Of a DNA stretch of 64,000 nucleotides, positions 34,705-48,246 are shown one piece after another. This DNA comes from Anopheles merus (Eukaryota > Arthropoda > Insecta > Diptera > Culicidae): contig NC_054081.1 of assembly GCF_017562075.2 (NCBI RefSeq), positions 4,646,565-4,710,564 of the forward strand. Reading direction: 5' to 3'. The notes beneath the pieces are model-generated. The model was not told the DNA's origin. It did not search any database and saw nothing but the letters and a program-made list of their open reading frames with translations. Numbering within the stretch: the first letter of the stretch is position 1; every line of letters begins with the position of its first letter. A program made the translations under genes and the position numbers.

Positions 34705-36900
34705 GATACACGTGGCCATGTCAGCGCGAGAAAGGGTGGCCATTACGTTAACGACACACACACACACACAAGCGATTGATTATTGGCCATCGAATGGTCG
34801 GGGCAAAAAAAGCAAATCAAATCTCCCAAACCTCATTGAAGCTTCTCCTACCGCATTCGGGATGGAGCAGTAAAATGGTAATTTGTAATTTAACATTTTT
34901 AGCGCAATGGCAGATTGCGCCATTAACGGCGCTGTTCCGCCGTCTGGTGCCCGGACACATCCAGATTTACGATCGGGTGTCATAAAAAGCGATCCCGCAC
35001 CGCACTCGCCAGCCAAGCTACCTTTCCGAGGGTTTAAAATTACGTCTCATTAGCGTATCCGACGAGGTGAGTGAGACAGAGAAACAGAGAGAGAGAGAGC
35101 GAAAGAGTTTCACGCGCTACACTTGACTCAGAATTTCGATACGGGTTCGAATCGCCCAGGCACAGGTCTCCAGACTCTTACCGCAAACACTCGGTGCAGT
35201 CAAGGCAAACCGTTTTTAATTCTGTTCGGTACACGATCTGCTCTTCTTTGCTTCGCTACCTGTCATCTGCGTTGGCCTTGGGGGCAGTGGAAGAGCGCGC
35301 GTGAACAACACACAATACGCATGTGCTTAAGGCAGGTCATGTAAAAATTATGTGTGTATATGTGTGGATGCTAACGAGCAGGATTGTCCGACTTGAAGGA
35401 TACGCTGGGTCGCGCAGACGACGCTACGCTGCTGCCTGTTTGTTCTTCGCTGGACACCGCTAATTGATTGCAGATGCCCAGAGGGCAAATACCGAATACA
35501 TTATCCCGTGGTGGAGAGAGAGAGAGAGTGCTGTAGGCCCGCCGAACGGGAGCAGCAAAGGGGTTTGTTTGTTGTGCTTCGATGACATCGATATCTCAGA
35601 CATTTCTCAACAGAATTCCAGCTCCAATTTGAGATGTTGATGGGCAGAGAGGTGTGAATGAAGTACAGGCACAGTTGGTGCTCGGGCTTTCATTGTCCGG
35701 TATAAGACCTTGTCTGGGGGACCCAATTCACCAGCAAGGAACGGCCCAACAAAGCATAGGAGTGCTCTAGAGTTCCTAGGCTCCCGCATTCCACACTGCT
35801 TTTTAAAGATCAATGTCCAATTTCCTATCAAATTGGCAGTCCCAAAGGCAAACCATCGCTTTGGAATGGAAATGCTCAGAGTGCCGCTTTCGCAAGAAGA
35901 TGGCACCATAGACAGCATCACCCTTTTGTACTTGCATTCCCTTGTGTAGCTGCATTCCCAGCCGAAAGCATGCATTCAATCGATTCATTCCACTACCCCG
36001 CTATTCATCGTCAGGTTAAACATGACATCCGCTCCGTAATGGAATGCTGTGCGCAAATAGAGAACCCGCCATGAAGCGAATCGCGTCTCCGGCCCAGACC
36101 TCAACCCTCAGCTTCTGGACACTGCCGCTCGACGCTTGACCCCACACGCCATCGAGCTGGATTTGCACATCAGTGCGAATATTTGCTATTTACACGGCTT
36201 TTTTATGGGCGCCAGGGCACCAGTGCAGGCAACATCAAACAGCTCGCTGGATGTCTGGCTGGCTGGCTGGAAACGCTTCAGCACGACAGTTTCCGTCGGC
36301 GACTACGGGCGTCCCCCGGCAGTAAAATTAAGCGACACGCTCATAAATTCTCCATAAAAATCTTCAGCAGCTGCAGCCAGCGCCACACAGCAAATCAATT
36401 TCTTGCACTCCCTCGCTTCTTCAACCGTGCAGGGGGAGTTCGCAGCGATCGTAAAATGATGGCATCTTCGATGCCGGGCAGCTGGAAGCTTGTTTTGTTG
36501 GCGCAGCTCGCACTCCGGAGGAACGCTCGCCAGAACAACGGAGCTGCAATCTACGCGAACGATTGCAATTTTTTTTTATCGGTGGTTTAACTGTTTTCAG
36601 AGATTTCATATAGTTTAGTTTTATAGTTTGTGTGGTTTTTGCTTTGTTTTGTTTCACGCTCCCACCGCTTTGCCGCAAGTGGGTTCAGTTTGAGTTTAAA
36701 GTCCCGACGACCTTTTATTGGCCACTTACGCTGATAGTGGGGACACTCGTCGTCGTCACACTACATCGGAAGCGCAACTTACAAGCATGAAAATAAACCG
36801 GTTGCAGCGCACAAGCTGTGACCTTGCGCGCGGAGACATTTACAATCCCCGATAACCGCGATTTTACGCGCACCGGTGGCAGAATCTTTAAATGCCTGAC

Positions 36901-36910
36901 TATAAAAAGG
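36901..36910 (+). promoter_or_regulatory. TATA-box-like sequence
   Basis: TATAAAAAGG followed by a GC-rich stretch. It is on the strand opposite to dlg1, about 1 kb upstream of the ORF at 37953. No convincing initiator was found. Confidence 0.25.
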
Positions 36911-37952
36911 GCCTCCCGGAAGGCATCATCGCCGCCGGGCATTCCAGGCAGCATGCAACCATGCACCGCTCGGAAGGTTTTGGCTGAGTCATCGCACAGG
37001 CCTGCGAGCAGCTTCCAGGCCTGCGACGACTATGCGAAACCGTTGTTTATTTTAGCGCCGAGCGGTTATGACATAAACAGAGCCAAAGATTAAATTACCA
37101 CGGTCGCCACGGTTTTATGTTACTGTATTATTTCTTGGCGGATGTTTATTAGACGTTGGATGAGTTTTTTGTTTCACAAAACTCTTCCACAATCAAGAAT
37201 CTTTGCTATTGAGTTTTTATGTTTTTTTGAAAGATTGCTGATGTCATTGTTGAAGGTTCGCCTCTAGATTGGAACATCTAAGAATAACGGCTTGGTTTGA
37301 TGCTTCAGGAATCTTTACATAAGATTGATAAACTCTGATTTAAATCATACCTAGAATACCGTACCTACACTCTAAGGAAATAACGATCTTTTAATATCAA
37401 TCGCAAGGCAATTTAACGTCTTGATGAATCATTTTGATTTCAATCTCTCGACTGATTCGTATTAATCCGAAGATTAACAATAAGTTAGCTTAATAAGTTG
37501 TCGTAGCACAAATGTGCACAAATAAACCGAATCTCCAAAGCATTTATTCTTGAATCTCTGAGCATTTATGAATCTTCATAGATTTGTAGAAACTTTAAGG
37601 ATTCAAGAATCTGCAGCTTTCAGATCCAGAGAATTACTGATGCACTTTGAATTCACGCCTTCAGTACCAGAGCTACCCAACTCTAATCTAAACAGATGAA
37701 TATTCCTACTTACGAATGTTACATCATTGCGACATCTTCCACAGGTGTAGTCGTGTCGCTGCCCATCACAGTCACCACCACGCTCGACCTTCATACACGG
37801 CTGACCTTATTCTTATCTGTCATCGAGCGTGTGCTTTTTTTATTGTTGTTGTTACGCATAACAAGTGGATGGAATGTCGTAGATATGATAGCGATGCCAT
37901 CCATTGCAGCTATGCTTGACGTGCTGCCAAAGGCTTGCTTCTACTACTATGA

Positions 37953-38453
37953 ATGAAATGCATTGTAGCTTTTTTTCTGATCGCTGTTGCGCTACCTGGA
38001 GCTTCACTGGAGAACGGACGGCAACTGTTTGTACCTTGTTGCGCAATGTCAATATTACAGTTCTACGCCCCGACGACTCTGTCTGCCCCAGTGAGCGCAA
38101 GATCATTTCAGCGACGAGTTAGAGACGATACGCTAAAAACAGAGCTCCAGCAGCTCCAAATGGCCGCAATGCCTGCCAATGTCTTGCCAGGGTCGCTACA
38201 CCCCATTAGACCGTCCGGCAGGCCTGGCCTCATTTTTCAAGTTCAATTCCGCGAACAGATTAATCGTCGCGAACGGTTTTATAATTTCCTTGTGCCACAT
38301 ACACCCCCTTCCTTCACGCCGAGTGCGAAGAATACTCAGATCGGGCTTAGTTGTACGGCAGAGGGGCTTAAGGAACAGGAAACAATCGGATTCGTTTGCC
38401 ACTTCAGCACCAGCCGGCAGAGACGTTCAGTGAGAACGAGATCCACCACTTGA
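37953..38453 (+). CDS. uncertain nested ORF with signal-peptide-like start
   Basis: A 166-codon ORF on the strand opposite to dlg1. It begins MKCIVAFFLIAVALPGAS, which has the shape of a secretory signal peptide: one Lys, a hydrophobic core and small residues before a likely cleavage site. The rest has basic pairs (for example QRRVRDD and RQRRSVRTR) and three Cys after the signal (two adjacent). It matches no family I know. It lies in non-repetitive sequence of balanced composition. Many long ORFs here are accidental, so this is only a candidate. Codon conservation in other Anopheles would decide. Confidence 0.22.
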   Translation: MKCIVAFFLIAVALPGASLENGRQLFVPCCAMSILQFYAPTTLSAPVSARSFQRRVRDDTLKTELQQLQMAAMPANVLPGSLHPIRPSGRPGLIFQVQFREQINRRERFYNFLVPHTPPSFTPSAKNTQIGLSCTAEGLKEQETIGFVCHFSTSRQRRSVRTRSTT

Positions 38454-41400
38454 GATCTCTCTGGCCTGGGGGGGAGGATGCAAATGCAGGGGAGGACCTG
38501 TGCTGCCAAAACCATCTCTGCCAAAAAGCGATACGGATAGCGGGCGCTGTTTGCACTAAATTTTACTGCTGCTTGCTTTTATTGTATTTATTTATTTATT
38601 TGGTTGCTGTTGTAGCGTTTTGGCTGCAGACTTGCAAGCACGAGTTGAGGGAGTCGTAAAAAGTAAACCATGCAGTGCCTCCCCCTCTGAGGTTTGAGGT
38701 GCAGGAACCGATGGAAAACGCTGTACGGCACCACAGCGGGGCGTTGGGTTGGATGCTAATCTCCCGCTTTTCGAGGCAGTGGGATTTACAAACCATTTCC
38801 ACACGTTCCGTGCGGAACGAACGCAAAGGACTGACATTTCGCGCGGGTGGTCACACAAAGACATAAACACATAGTAAAACAAAAACAAAATCTCACTGTG
38901 ACAGAAGAGCAACAAAACTCTGCCAGTGACCCGAACCAGAAGGAAAGTTAACACATACCCCAAAAAAAAAAAAACAAATTCAAATAAACCGCACCGGGAG
39001 TTGCTCCGGCGAAAACGATTAGAACCGACCAGCGAGAACAGATAAAACAGGCAGAAGATAAAAGTTGTCAGACCGAGCGACCCAGCAATCAGCAGAGAAG
39101 CAAGCACCGGGCAGCTAAACAGGGACATGGGGGGGAAATAACGAACAGAAACACGCAAAAGTATGACGCGCCATCTATGCAGCACAAGTTTGTTCGTAAA
39201 AGAGGAACAAACGCCAGTGTAACTCAAAACAACGGGCAGCAAAATGAGCGAACAACGGTGGAGTAAATAGTGCACAGAGCGAGACAAAAAATGGATAGCT
39301 CGTCCGCACACGACTTATCAATTGGCTGGCAGCCTGACAAGGTCGATAACAAGGCAGGGAGAGGTAGCACACAACAGCAAAAAAACGCACACAGGTGAAT
39401 GAGAAAAGTTTCCACAATGATAAACACAGGACCCAAGCAACCGTGATCCTTTGCCCGTAGTGTGTGATGCCACTGGTTCCGTTTTTTTATGTCTGTCTCG
39501 TTCTCTCCTCTCTCTCTTTTTATCTTTTAATTGTCATCGCACAATGTCAGGGTTTGTCACTGTGAAGTTCGTGTTGTTTTATTTGTAAAAACTGTTCAAT
39601 GCTGATGGGTTGAAAAGAATGTTCCATTAGGTTGCTTTTGTTGGAGATATGCATTATTTTGTTCCTGTTTAAGTATGTAAAATATTCAACCATATTTTAC
39701 ATAAATATTGAAAATATAAAACGTAAATATAAAAACATATAAATTTTAAAATATGCACACAAAATACAGAATATTGTTTCATTTCTTGAGCGTACGCAAC
39801 ATTTCGCATTTGCCCTAAAGAATCATGTGAATTTTATTACTACAAGAAAAGGTAACAAGATCACTATAGCTCTTTCATTTTTATTTTAGGTAACTAGCTC
39901 AATCGACTGTGTTCCCGGATTTTTATTATAAGAAAAACAAAACTCTTTTTTGTTTTCCAATAGCATGGAATAAAATATGACAGTTGCAGGCTGCTTCTAT
40001 CAGAATGTAATTGGAATGATGGTAATTGGACGCAAAAAGCGCTGTTTTTTCATGGAAAAATCAATCAAATCAAAACCACCTTTTACAGCAATCGTCTGTT
40101 ACAAAAAGTACAGAAATATAAACTTGCAACCGTACCGAGAGCTAAAAAAAAACATCAACTGCAATCGGAAATCAATCAATTAATTCAGATTGTACGTTCA
40201 ATGCAAGTAATAATTGATTGTATTGCTACTATTTCAACACGATGGATCTCTTGCTCGAATAGCTGGGACGCAGTAACGAATTCTTTTATTCTGTTATTTT
40301 TTACATTTTGCTGACACAACAGTTGGCAGAAAAGTTATCTCTGTTTAGAGATAAAGTAAGAATGCATTGGGGTCGATAATGAATCTTCAAACAATGTTTG
40401 AGCAATTATATATACGATAAACAACAATCTGGTAGCAAATGTTTTAAAGCTAGCCTCCTGTTCCAGCTTTCATTGCATATTCCCCGTTAATGTTAACGTG
40501 GTACACACCGCTGCTAAACATTTTCGCTACAATATACGATCGTTCTACAAAGCAAATTAAAAAAAAAGAACAAACAAAACGACCATTTCCCCACGCCTGA
40601 CGATTGCCAAACGGGCAGATTGAGCTCAATCCTCCCACCCAGGCGGCGCTAGCTCGGGCAGGATGGTTTATACAGTCGTGATTAGATCTCGCCCGCAAAA
40701 GACGGAAAGCGAGGCAGCGAAAAAGGGAGCCCCTGCCCGTTATATTGTGTTATTTTTGGCCCCTTGATTGCTATTCACACGCTACACACGTCTTAAATTG
40801 CACGCAGAACGGTGGTGCTGGGGCTCTGAAAAAAAAAATATTACCGAGTGAGGTGATATGTGAATGTGTCTCGCCCCTCGCTGCGCCCCCAGCGATAATC
40901 CAAACATTTTTAACCCCAGCGCATTTCTGATGGGGCAGGGGAGGCACAAAAAAAAAAAAAAAACATGTGCACACCCACCCACAGCGTTGCGTTTTTCGTT
41001 TTCGCGGCCCAGCAAACTTGGATGATGAATTATAAACGTTATGATTGTTTGTTGTTGTTCGTGTTACTAATTCTTTCCCTCCGGCGTCGTGCGTTCTTTC
41101 TTCTCTGCCTGCTTATTGAATCACTGTCACATATCGATGGGCTGCTGTGATACAGCCGGCAGCAGTACTTTTTAGCTTGGAAGGCGAACCGAGGTCGTAA
41201 AATAATTGTTGATATTTTCATTCACCCGCCCGCAAGACGTTCTTAGTTGCAAAGAAGAAGACAAAAAAAAAACAAAAAAAAAACAGCAAAGACTTCAAAC
41301 GCTTAACAACGCAACGGTCCCCAGCTCGCTTTGAGCTTGAAATAGTGCATCATTGTTGCTCTTGTTCCGTCTCCGGTTCAGAAAGCAGAGGAATTGTTCG

Positions 41401-42218
41401 TGGTAGTTGTTTTGGTTGGTTTGGTTGGTTTTTCGAAATGTTTACTTACTTGGCAAATGGCTGGTTATCGCAGTTTTGTCACTTAAAACATGAAGGATAC
41501 ACAAGTCGGTGTTTGGTTGCTGCTATTGTGAGCGAGTCACGGCATCACAGGATCGTGGTTTAATCAAAAACCAAACACACATACAAACACACTCTAAATT
41601 CTAATGAAAACACATACACACCAACATACAAAAACAAGCACACAAAAACGAGGGATCCATGCAGGTAACCTACAGGCAGACAGGCTGGACAGAGGTGGAG
41701 CTGGCGACTAAAAGTGGTGACAACTACTCCAACTACCACGCGAACGAACAATCTTCCACTAACGCGAAGGGGGTTTGTGTTTGTGTATTTGTTTATTTTT
41801 CTATTTACTTTATCTACTAAAAGGCGGCAGATGTACTGCCCTAAAAACACTACATGGACACTAATAAACGATTCTGGTGGTACTTGTGGCGTCTTAAAAT
41901 GAAGATTCGTGGGAATTACACAGCTGTTCTACATTCTACAACAACAGCCTAGAGCTCTCTGTCTTCTGTCAAAAACGAAAATGCTTGCAGCCTGCTGCGC
42001 CGACGTAAGATTCATCTGCACAAAGCTCGGGCATCAGCTCTGCGAAGGTTCTCGCTAGGTAATACTAAATGTTTAAACACAGCAGGAAACAAAACCAATA
42101 AGGACAGCGAAAAACGCACAAACGAACAGCATGCACGGATGTACGGGAAGCGTAGAGCTGGGGAAGAATATGAGGGGAAGGAGGGAGGGGGGGGCTTGTT
42201 CGGTCACTAACGACTCAC

Positions 42219-42362
42219 TTTGGTTGTCGTCAGCCGGGGCGACGGTAGCTCAATGATCGGCTGCTTCTCGATCTCCTGCTGGAGTTGAAGCTGTGGCGGT
42301 GACTGCTGCTGCTGCTGCAGCTGTTGCTGCTGCTCCTGTTCCTGTTGCTTGATGCGGTTGGC
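42219..42362 (-). CDS. dlg1: Dlg1 exon 4: Gln-rich linker of the L27 form
   Basis: 144 nt, 48 codons, phase 0 both sides. AG is at 42363-42364 and donor GTGAGT runs from 42218. It encodes ANRIKQQEQEQQQQLQQQQQ, then SPPQLQLQQEIEKQPIIELP and SPRLTTTK. The Gln run is coded by CAG-rich repeats. Identity rests on phase, splice sites and position between L27 and PDZ1. Drosophila S97 has low-complexity sequence there too. Confidence 0.8.
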
Positions 42363-45300
42363 CTGTGGACGAGAAGACACGAGTTCCGTGTTAGTATGAG
42401 CTCCAGAGAGTAATGCGCTCGAGGTTCTTCTGTGCGCGCCTGGAGCTGATGGGTGAGCCTTCCTGCTAGAGGCTTGGCCATATTGGGGGTCGTACGTACA
42501 CTCACTTTCGACTTGGCGGCATGGTGCGGAAGCGGTATTGAGTCGGTGCACACCGTATACCGATCGCTCGGCTTGTCCGTGCGACGCCGGGGCGACACGT
42601 ACGAAGATATGCGGTGCCGCGAATGGCGCACGATCGACACCCAGTCAATCATGTTTTCACACCGGGGAACAAGATACCGCAGTTAGCCTGGGCTAGACAG
42701 TTGCCCACACTGGCATACTACTCCCTCTAGAAGTTCTGCTTTCTGATGTTTGGACGTTCAACACTGAAACAACCACGACCACATGTACCCGCGGGACTAC
42801 AATATTACAGCGTATTCAATGTCGCACAATCAGTGCTCTGGGTGGCTATTGGATTTGATAGTGGGATTGAGATTGATCGGTTGATAGCTAGAGCAGTATT
42901 TAGTGCAGCAGTTACAGGGTGTCATTCTAGACTTCAGGGAAGGTAGTTCAAGATCGTTTGTCAGATCAGAGCAGATATCAGATCAGTCAATAATTCAGAA
43001 TGTTGAAAGATCCTGCAGGGTTTTCAGACGAGACATCTTCAGCTGTAATTCCTGTGTGGTAGTATTCTGAACAGGGTTTGCCACTCTTCCCAGACATCCC
43101 CATACCCTTGCACCATCTAATCAATGCTAAGGGAGACCTTCAAACTGCCATCCACTTCATTTCGGACAGCATAATTTCATCATGTTTAAACCCACCCACC
43201 AAAAGGCACGCGCTAGACACGCAGCATTAGAAGCACGTGGAAAGGGGCCGTGTCGCGCTGACAGATATAGGTGTGCGTGTGTGGCGTTGAGGGCAGCACT
43301 CCCCACTGGTGAACTTTATGGGATTAATAAAATAAAAATAAAACTAGTCGCCTTGAGGCGGCAAAAAAAAACACACACACACACACAAAAACAAACCAAA
43401 CGACAACTTCTGATGTCTGCCTGGTTTCGGAAAAACGGAACGCGTACGAACGCTCTGCTGCTAGGACTTTGGGTTAAAAAGAAGGACACGCTTGTAGCTT
43501 TACTCGGCAGGCAAACCACGTGCCGGCAGGTGGCTTCAAAAAAGATCAATACTTTGTAGGCCACCGACACCAGCTCTCGAACCCAAAAGATGGTATGGTT
43601 TGTGGGGGGGGGGGGGATGGCACAGCGCAGAGAAGATTTAGCGTCGCTAGGCACCGGGCACCACACCAAAACTCGAATGCAGCTCAGTACCAGCGAGTAT
43701 GGAAACTAACAGTACGAATCTAATGACAGTAATGACAACCCGACAACGCGATGCGTCAAAAAAACAACGGTCACAAAACAAACATCCGACTACACACACG
43801 CGTCCGCGGTCCAAAACAAATCAATCTCAACTAGTCCCGTGTCCCGCCCAGAGTGGCGCGGAGAGTCGCGCAAACCATTTTGGCGTCCGCCAGGGGGCGC
43901 TCTGAACGGGGTGCGCGCTTGTGTATGTGGATCCCGGGACGCGCTACCTGCAGCAGCTGCGGGAGCATGCGGGTCCCGACAGAAGAGGTAAAAAAATAAC
44001 ACCCCACCATGCACATGATACCAAGCGAAGAAAGCAAGGAAGTGTGCAAGGAGCAAAAAAAGCGAATATCCGAGCGAGACCGATACCACCCAGTGGATCC
44101 AACCACCACCCAAACCTCGCCCAAACACACAAAGAGAAAATCGAGCGAAAATGCCACTGACTCTGCCGGGGTCGGGGCAAACATGGCTGAGCTGCTTGAA
44201 TGTGGTGATTTTGGGGGGATTTCCTTTGCCTTCGTCCGAAATTAAGTTAAAGCGTTGCTAAACGTACCAAACCGAGAGACTGAGTGAGGTAGAAAGAGAG
44301 AGAAAGAGAGAGAGAGAGAGAGAGCGAGAGACCACCAAAGTGTATCCCGTACGCTCGTAAACCTTGTACCTGACAGCGGTAGGTGCCATCACGGGCGGGC
44401 AAGATGGCGGCGCGCGCGTCCCCTGCCGGTGGCGCAAGTGTCGAGTGGTTGTGCTGTGCCGTTTTTTCTTTCTTTCTTTCGGTTGTCATCTACTGTCGGT
44501 GCCACTATTATTCTACTCCGCTTAATATAACCATCGGCTACCTACACACCACGTCTCCGGCAGGGTCAGGAAACGATACTGCGTTGCGCGATCATACACA
44601 CGTCCCTTCCCTCTCCCGCCCAGCGTTAGCCGGTGTGCGTTTACGATCCCAGCTAGCCGGTGCCTAGACCGCTCCTAGCGGCGCACTAATGTGCTCATAT
44701 TTCACGCCAAACATTTCTGCAAACCGTACTGCTCTGCCGTCGGCCCGCGTGTTTCGTCTTCTGCCCCTGCTGCGCGGTGCGACGAGCAGCGCAGGTTCAT
44801 CATAAAATGCGCCTGCCGCACAGAGAGATAGCGGCTGGCATTTTTGGTGCGCATCCGAACCTGAAACGCGTACTACTCGTGAAGCGAGCGGGCGAGCGGG
44901 CAGGGTTTGGCAAGCTACTACTATTTGGTAAGCAGAGTAAGATAAGAGCATTATTGCTACCATTTGGGCGCAAACAACAGCAACACGCACAATTGAGGGA
45001 GTGCCTGAGAGGATGCTTTACGACGTAAAGGTTTATTGATACCTATTCGCATAGCAAGTTGCGACAGTTTGCTAATGTCTTAACATTCAAAACAATGCCC
45101 GGAACGTCTGTGTAGTGAAATTGTTCAAACCTTTACTGGGCTTCACGTTGAAGCTTCACAGAAAAGACAAGATATTTAGATTGGAGAATTAATTCACCTT
45201 GATATGATTATAGCATTGATAACCCTTTGATGATGATAAAGTCACATTACAATTTTAGTCTACATGTCGTTGTTTCTTAGTCGTAGTAGCTACAGGGAGT

Positions 45301-46703
45301 TTGGCTCACGTGGCAAGTGCAGCTTCAATATTTTTTTCTCATTTATACACATATTCACTAATGATCTTTGGCTATCAGTGAGTTGGTTCAATCTGTATAG
45401 ATATTTAAATATAGATATAGAATACAGATTTTTAAAGCAGGATAGACAACCCTGTCGTTAAACGCTAAGCAACCATGTTAAAAGCATTCGATGCTATTTC
45501 ATATCAATTAGAATGCTTTAGAAGGAACAGAAGAATGAATGGAGCATTTTTTATTTGTTCAAAAACTTCTAGTTATCAAGAAATTATAATCATCAAGAAA
45601 AAGTTCCAGATAAAGTCTAAAATAAGTCTATATGTTTCCGCTTGCATAAGTATTAGATTTCATAAAATGAAATCTTATGGTGTCATTAGACTAACAAGTC
45701 CCAAATGAATATTTGCATGGCGCGAATGTCAACTCAAAACTATACAATAATATTTATTATAAAAAAAGCTAGGCTCTCCTCCTAGATGTCGTATTTCCTC
45801 CCGCCCAGCACCTTTTCTATCCTCTTCATAGTATTCAGGCAACAAAAGAGTGTAAAACCAACGGATACCAACTAATCAGCCTTTCTGAGCGCCTGAAGTT
45901 ATGCTCAAAATTATTTGTTTTTCTTTTTTTAATGCATTTATGCAATTTTTGTCCATCTGACTGCAAGTAAATTGTTGTAAAAAGAATGTTAAAATATCAT
46001 TCAACACATTTTTGGTAGAAATCTAGCAGAGCAGCTGCATTGAATAATTCTACAGGCAGAACGGTTTGCCAAGCCCTGCTGTCAAAGAGGCGGCAGCGTG
46101 ATTTGTTTGTGTTGCGCTGCCCGTAAGCAACCCCGCGGCGAGTGCAATGGGCGACTGCGGCTCGCTCTCGGGTCGGGTCGGCCTGCTAGCTAGCGAAACT
46201 GTTCGGCTAGAATATCGCCCTCAAAAACTACCGCTCACTGCTCCCCAATCTGGGTTGGGGCTGGGCTGAAATTGAAACGGCAGCCGGGTAGAACGCAGAC
46301 GGAGAGCGAAACGGTGCAGAAGTACGGACAGACATATGAGCTTGTTATTAATTTGCAGCGCAAACACACAGCACACACGGGCTTAAATAATGATCGGTAG
46401 CAGACGAGCTAGCGCACCAAGCATTGGCCCACACTCCGTCCCGTGCCCGCGCACCAGCTAGCCAGCCAGCCAGCAAATGGGAAGCCACACCACCACCATG
46501 CTCCATTTGTTGGCCAACACGGTTCTAATTTTATAACAATTGCTTGGCGACCTTTCTGGTTCGGTTTTGCTCGAGATAAAAGCAAACACATTCGAGTTCT
46601 GATCGAGCTGGTCGGGTGTCCCCATTTTTTTTGTTTTGCGTGTGCAACAGCGCACTCCTTGACTGAACTCTGCTATATGACTGCTAGCACCACCACTACT
46701 TAC
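42363..46703 (-). other. dlg1 intron between linker exon and L27 exon 3
   Basis: 4.3 kb with no exon recognised. It contains a G-run at 43603-43615, (GA)n at 44293-44330 and a GC-rich patch around 44390-44650. An AT-rich stretch follows at 45050-46030. Confidence 0.6.
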
Positions 46704-46825
46704 TTCGTTCGCTTTGATGGCATTGTCCTGCTCCCACTTGCTGGCAATCAGCAGCGTCTCTGCGGTTTTCTGCTGCACCGTTTTCGATTCGTCCAGCAGC
46801 GTCAGCTCGTAGAACTCTTGTATAT
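46704..46825 (-). CDS. dlg1: Dlg1 exon 3: second part of L27 domain
   Basis: 122 nt; AG at 46826-46827, donor GTAAGT from 46703. Completes Asp and reads IQEFYELTLLDESKTVQQKT, then AETLLIASKWEQDNAIKANE. IQEFYELTLLD is diagnostic of Dlg S97/SAP97 L27 domains, which heterodimerise with the L27 domains of partners such as CASK and Lin-7 type proteins. It ends in phase 0. Confidence 0.97.
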
Positions 46826-48114
46826 CTGCGTGGAGGTAAAAACAGAAAAGAGACACAAAAAAAAAACAGCGTGAAAGTTCGACTGTCGCAGTAGTAGCAG
46901 TAGTAGCAGAACAGTGGAGCAAACGTCAAGACGAAGCCGACAGCAGGCACTGGCGCAGGATGGATTGATGTCTCTTTCGCGTTGCATGGGAAATATGAAT
47001 TCATTCACCGAACACTTAGCAGCAGGTAGCAGTTGTACTACATCATCACAGACACAATGCGGCATCCACTTAGTTCCGTGTGTTCGGACGACTGTTTCAG
47101 CGACGGCAGAGTTTGCATCTGTCAGTTGAAGGCTGGGACCGGATGGATGTTCCGAGAAAGTTTTATCTCCCTCACTAGGCAGGCGGCCCATGTGTGCGTG
47201 TGGGTAATAGGATTGAGGCAGAAGTTCCCTCCAGTAGCACAATGTCGAATGGCAGGCTCCACATTGTGAGTCGTTGTCGTTCTTCTTTTTAGGAGTCTTG
47301 CTTGGTTGCGCTTGCTTTCCGGTTTCCGCTCGGTATCTAGGACACCGGGCAGCATCCAGTGCAGTGTTTGCGCGTTCGCCATTCGATCCTTCACAGCCCT
47401 TAGATGGGGTAGAGAAAAAAAAATCGATCACAAACAACCGGATGGCATCTCGGATGTGCTAGTCCCCGATGCTCGGAGCGCCTCAATCTGTGCTCTTTTT
47501 TTGCATCTCATTTCACGTTGGTTGAGATGAAGAGGGAACCATCGCACGAATGAGGAAGTAGGAGTTTTGGTATAGTTTTTCTTTTTTTTTTGTAATGCAT
47601 TTTCCTCCCACGACATGATAAAGCACGACGCCGTTTGTGTGTCGAAGGTTCGAAGAAATTGGACCAACATTACGGGCTATTTTTAATGACGCAAATGAAG
47701 TCCCATGTACCGTTGTCCGTTCGAGGAGGTGGGGGAGGATGCTGATGCTGCAGCTTCACATGACACGATGCTTCTACCCAATTTCCGGCCCCGACGATGG
47801 CCTCAATTGGCTTGACCAGGCTATGTGTTTGTGTGAGACTCCAACAGTGATGTCCATTTCCGCACGCCTATATTGCCATGGCCGAGTACATCTCTCTTTC
47901 TATCAGGCTAATTGCAGGGCTATAAATAGGACCGATTGTTGTGCAGCTCGGAACAACTCCAACGGCCGTTTCCACGACATGTGCATTCCATTATCTAGTG
48001 TGACTTTCCCTGCTCCAACACCGACAGCCAGCTAGATGGAATTGAACAGCTTGCACGCTGCGGCTGCTGCCTGCTGCCGCCTGCAAGGTAGGCAACGTGC
48101 GCAACACCACTTAC

Positions 48115-48246
48115 CGAGCAGCGCCTGGAATAGGCGCGATTTGAATATCCGGATAACGCGCTCGATCGCGCTGCGCAGGGCCCGGTCCTGCGGCGTCGAC
48201 AGACGGGAATGGTAGTCCTCCAGCAGCTCCAGTGCCCGGTGTGCCT
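48115..48246 (-). CDS. dlg1: Dlg1 exon 2: first part of L27 domain
   Basis: 132 nt; AG at 48247-48248, donor GTAAGT from 48114. It reads AHRALELLEDYHSRLSTPQD after a split Glu, then RALRSAIERVIRIFKSRLFQ and ALL. This is the N-terminal helix pair of the L27 domain. It is phase 1 both sides. Confidence 0.97.

Noticed and set aside
35130..35165. Box B-like GGGTTCGAATCGCCC, considered as tRNA
   Set aside because: No acceptor, D or anticodon stems at the right spacing; no box A at tRNA distance.
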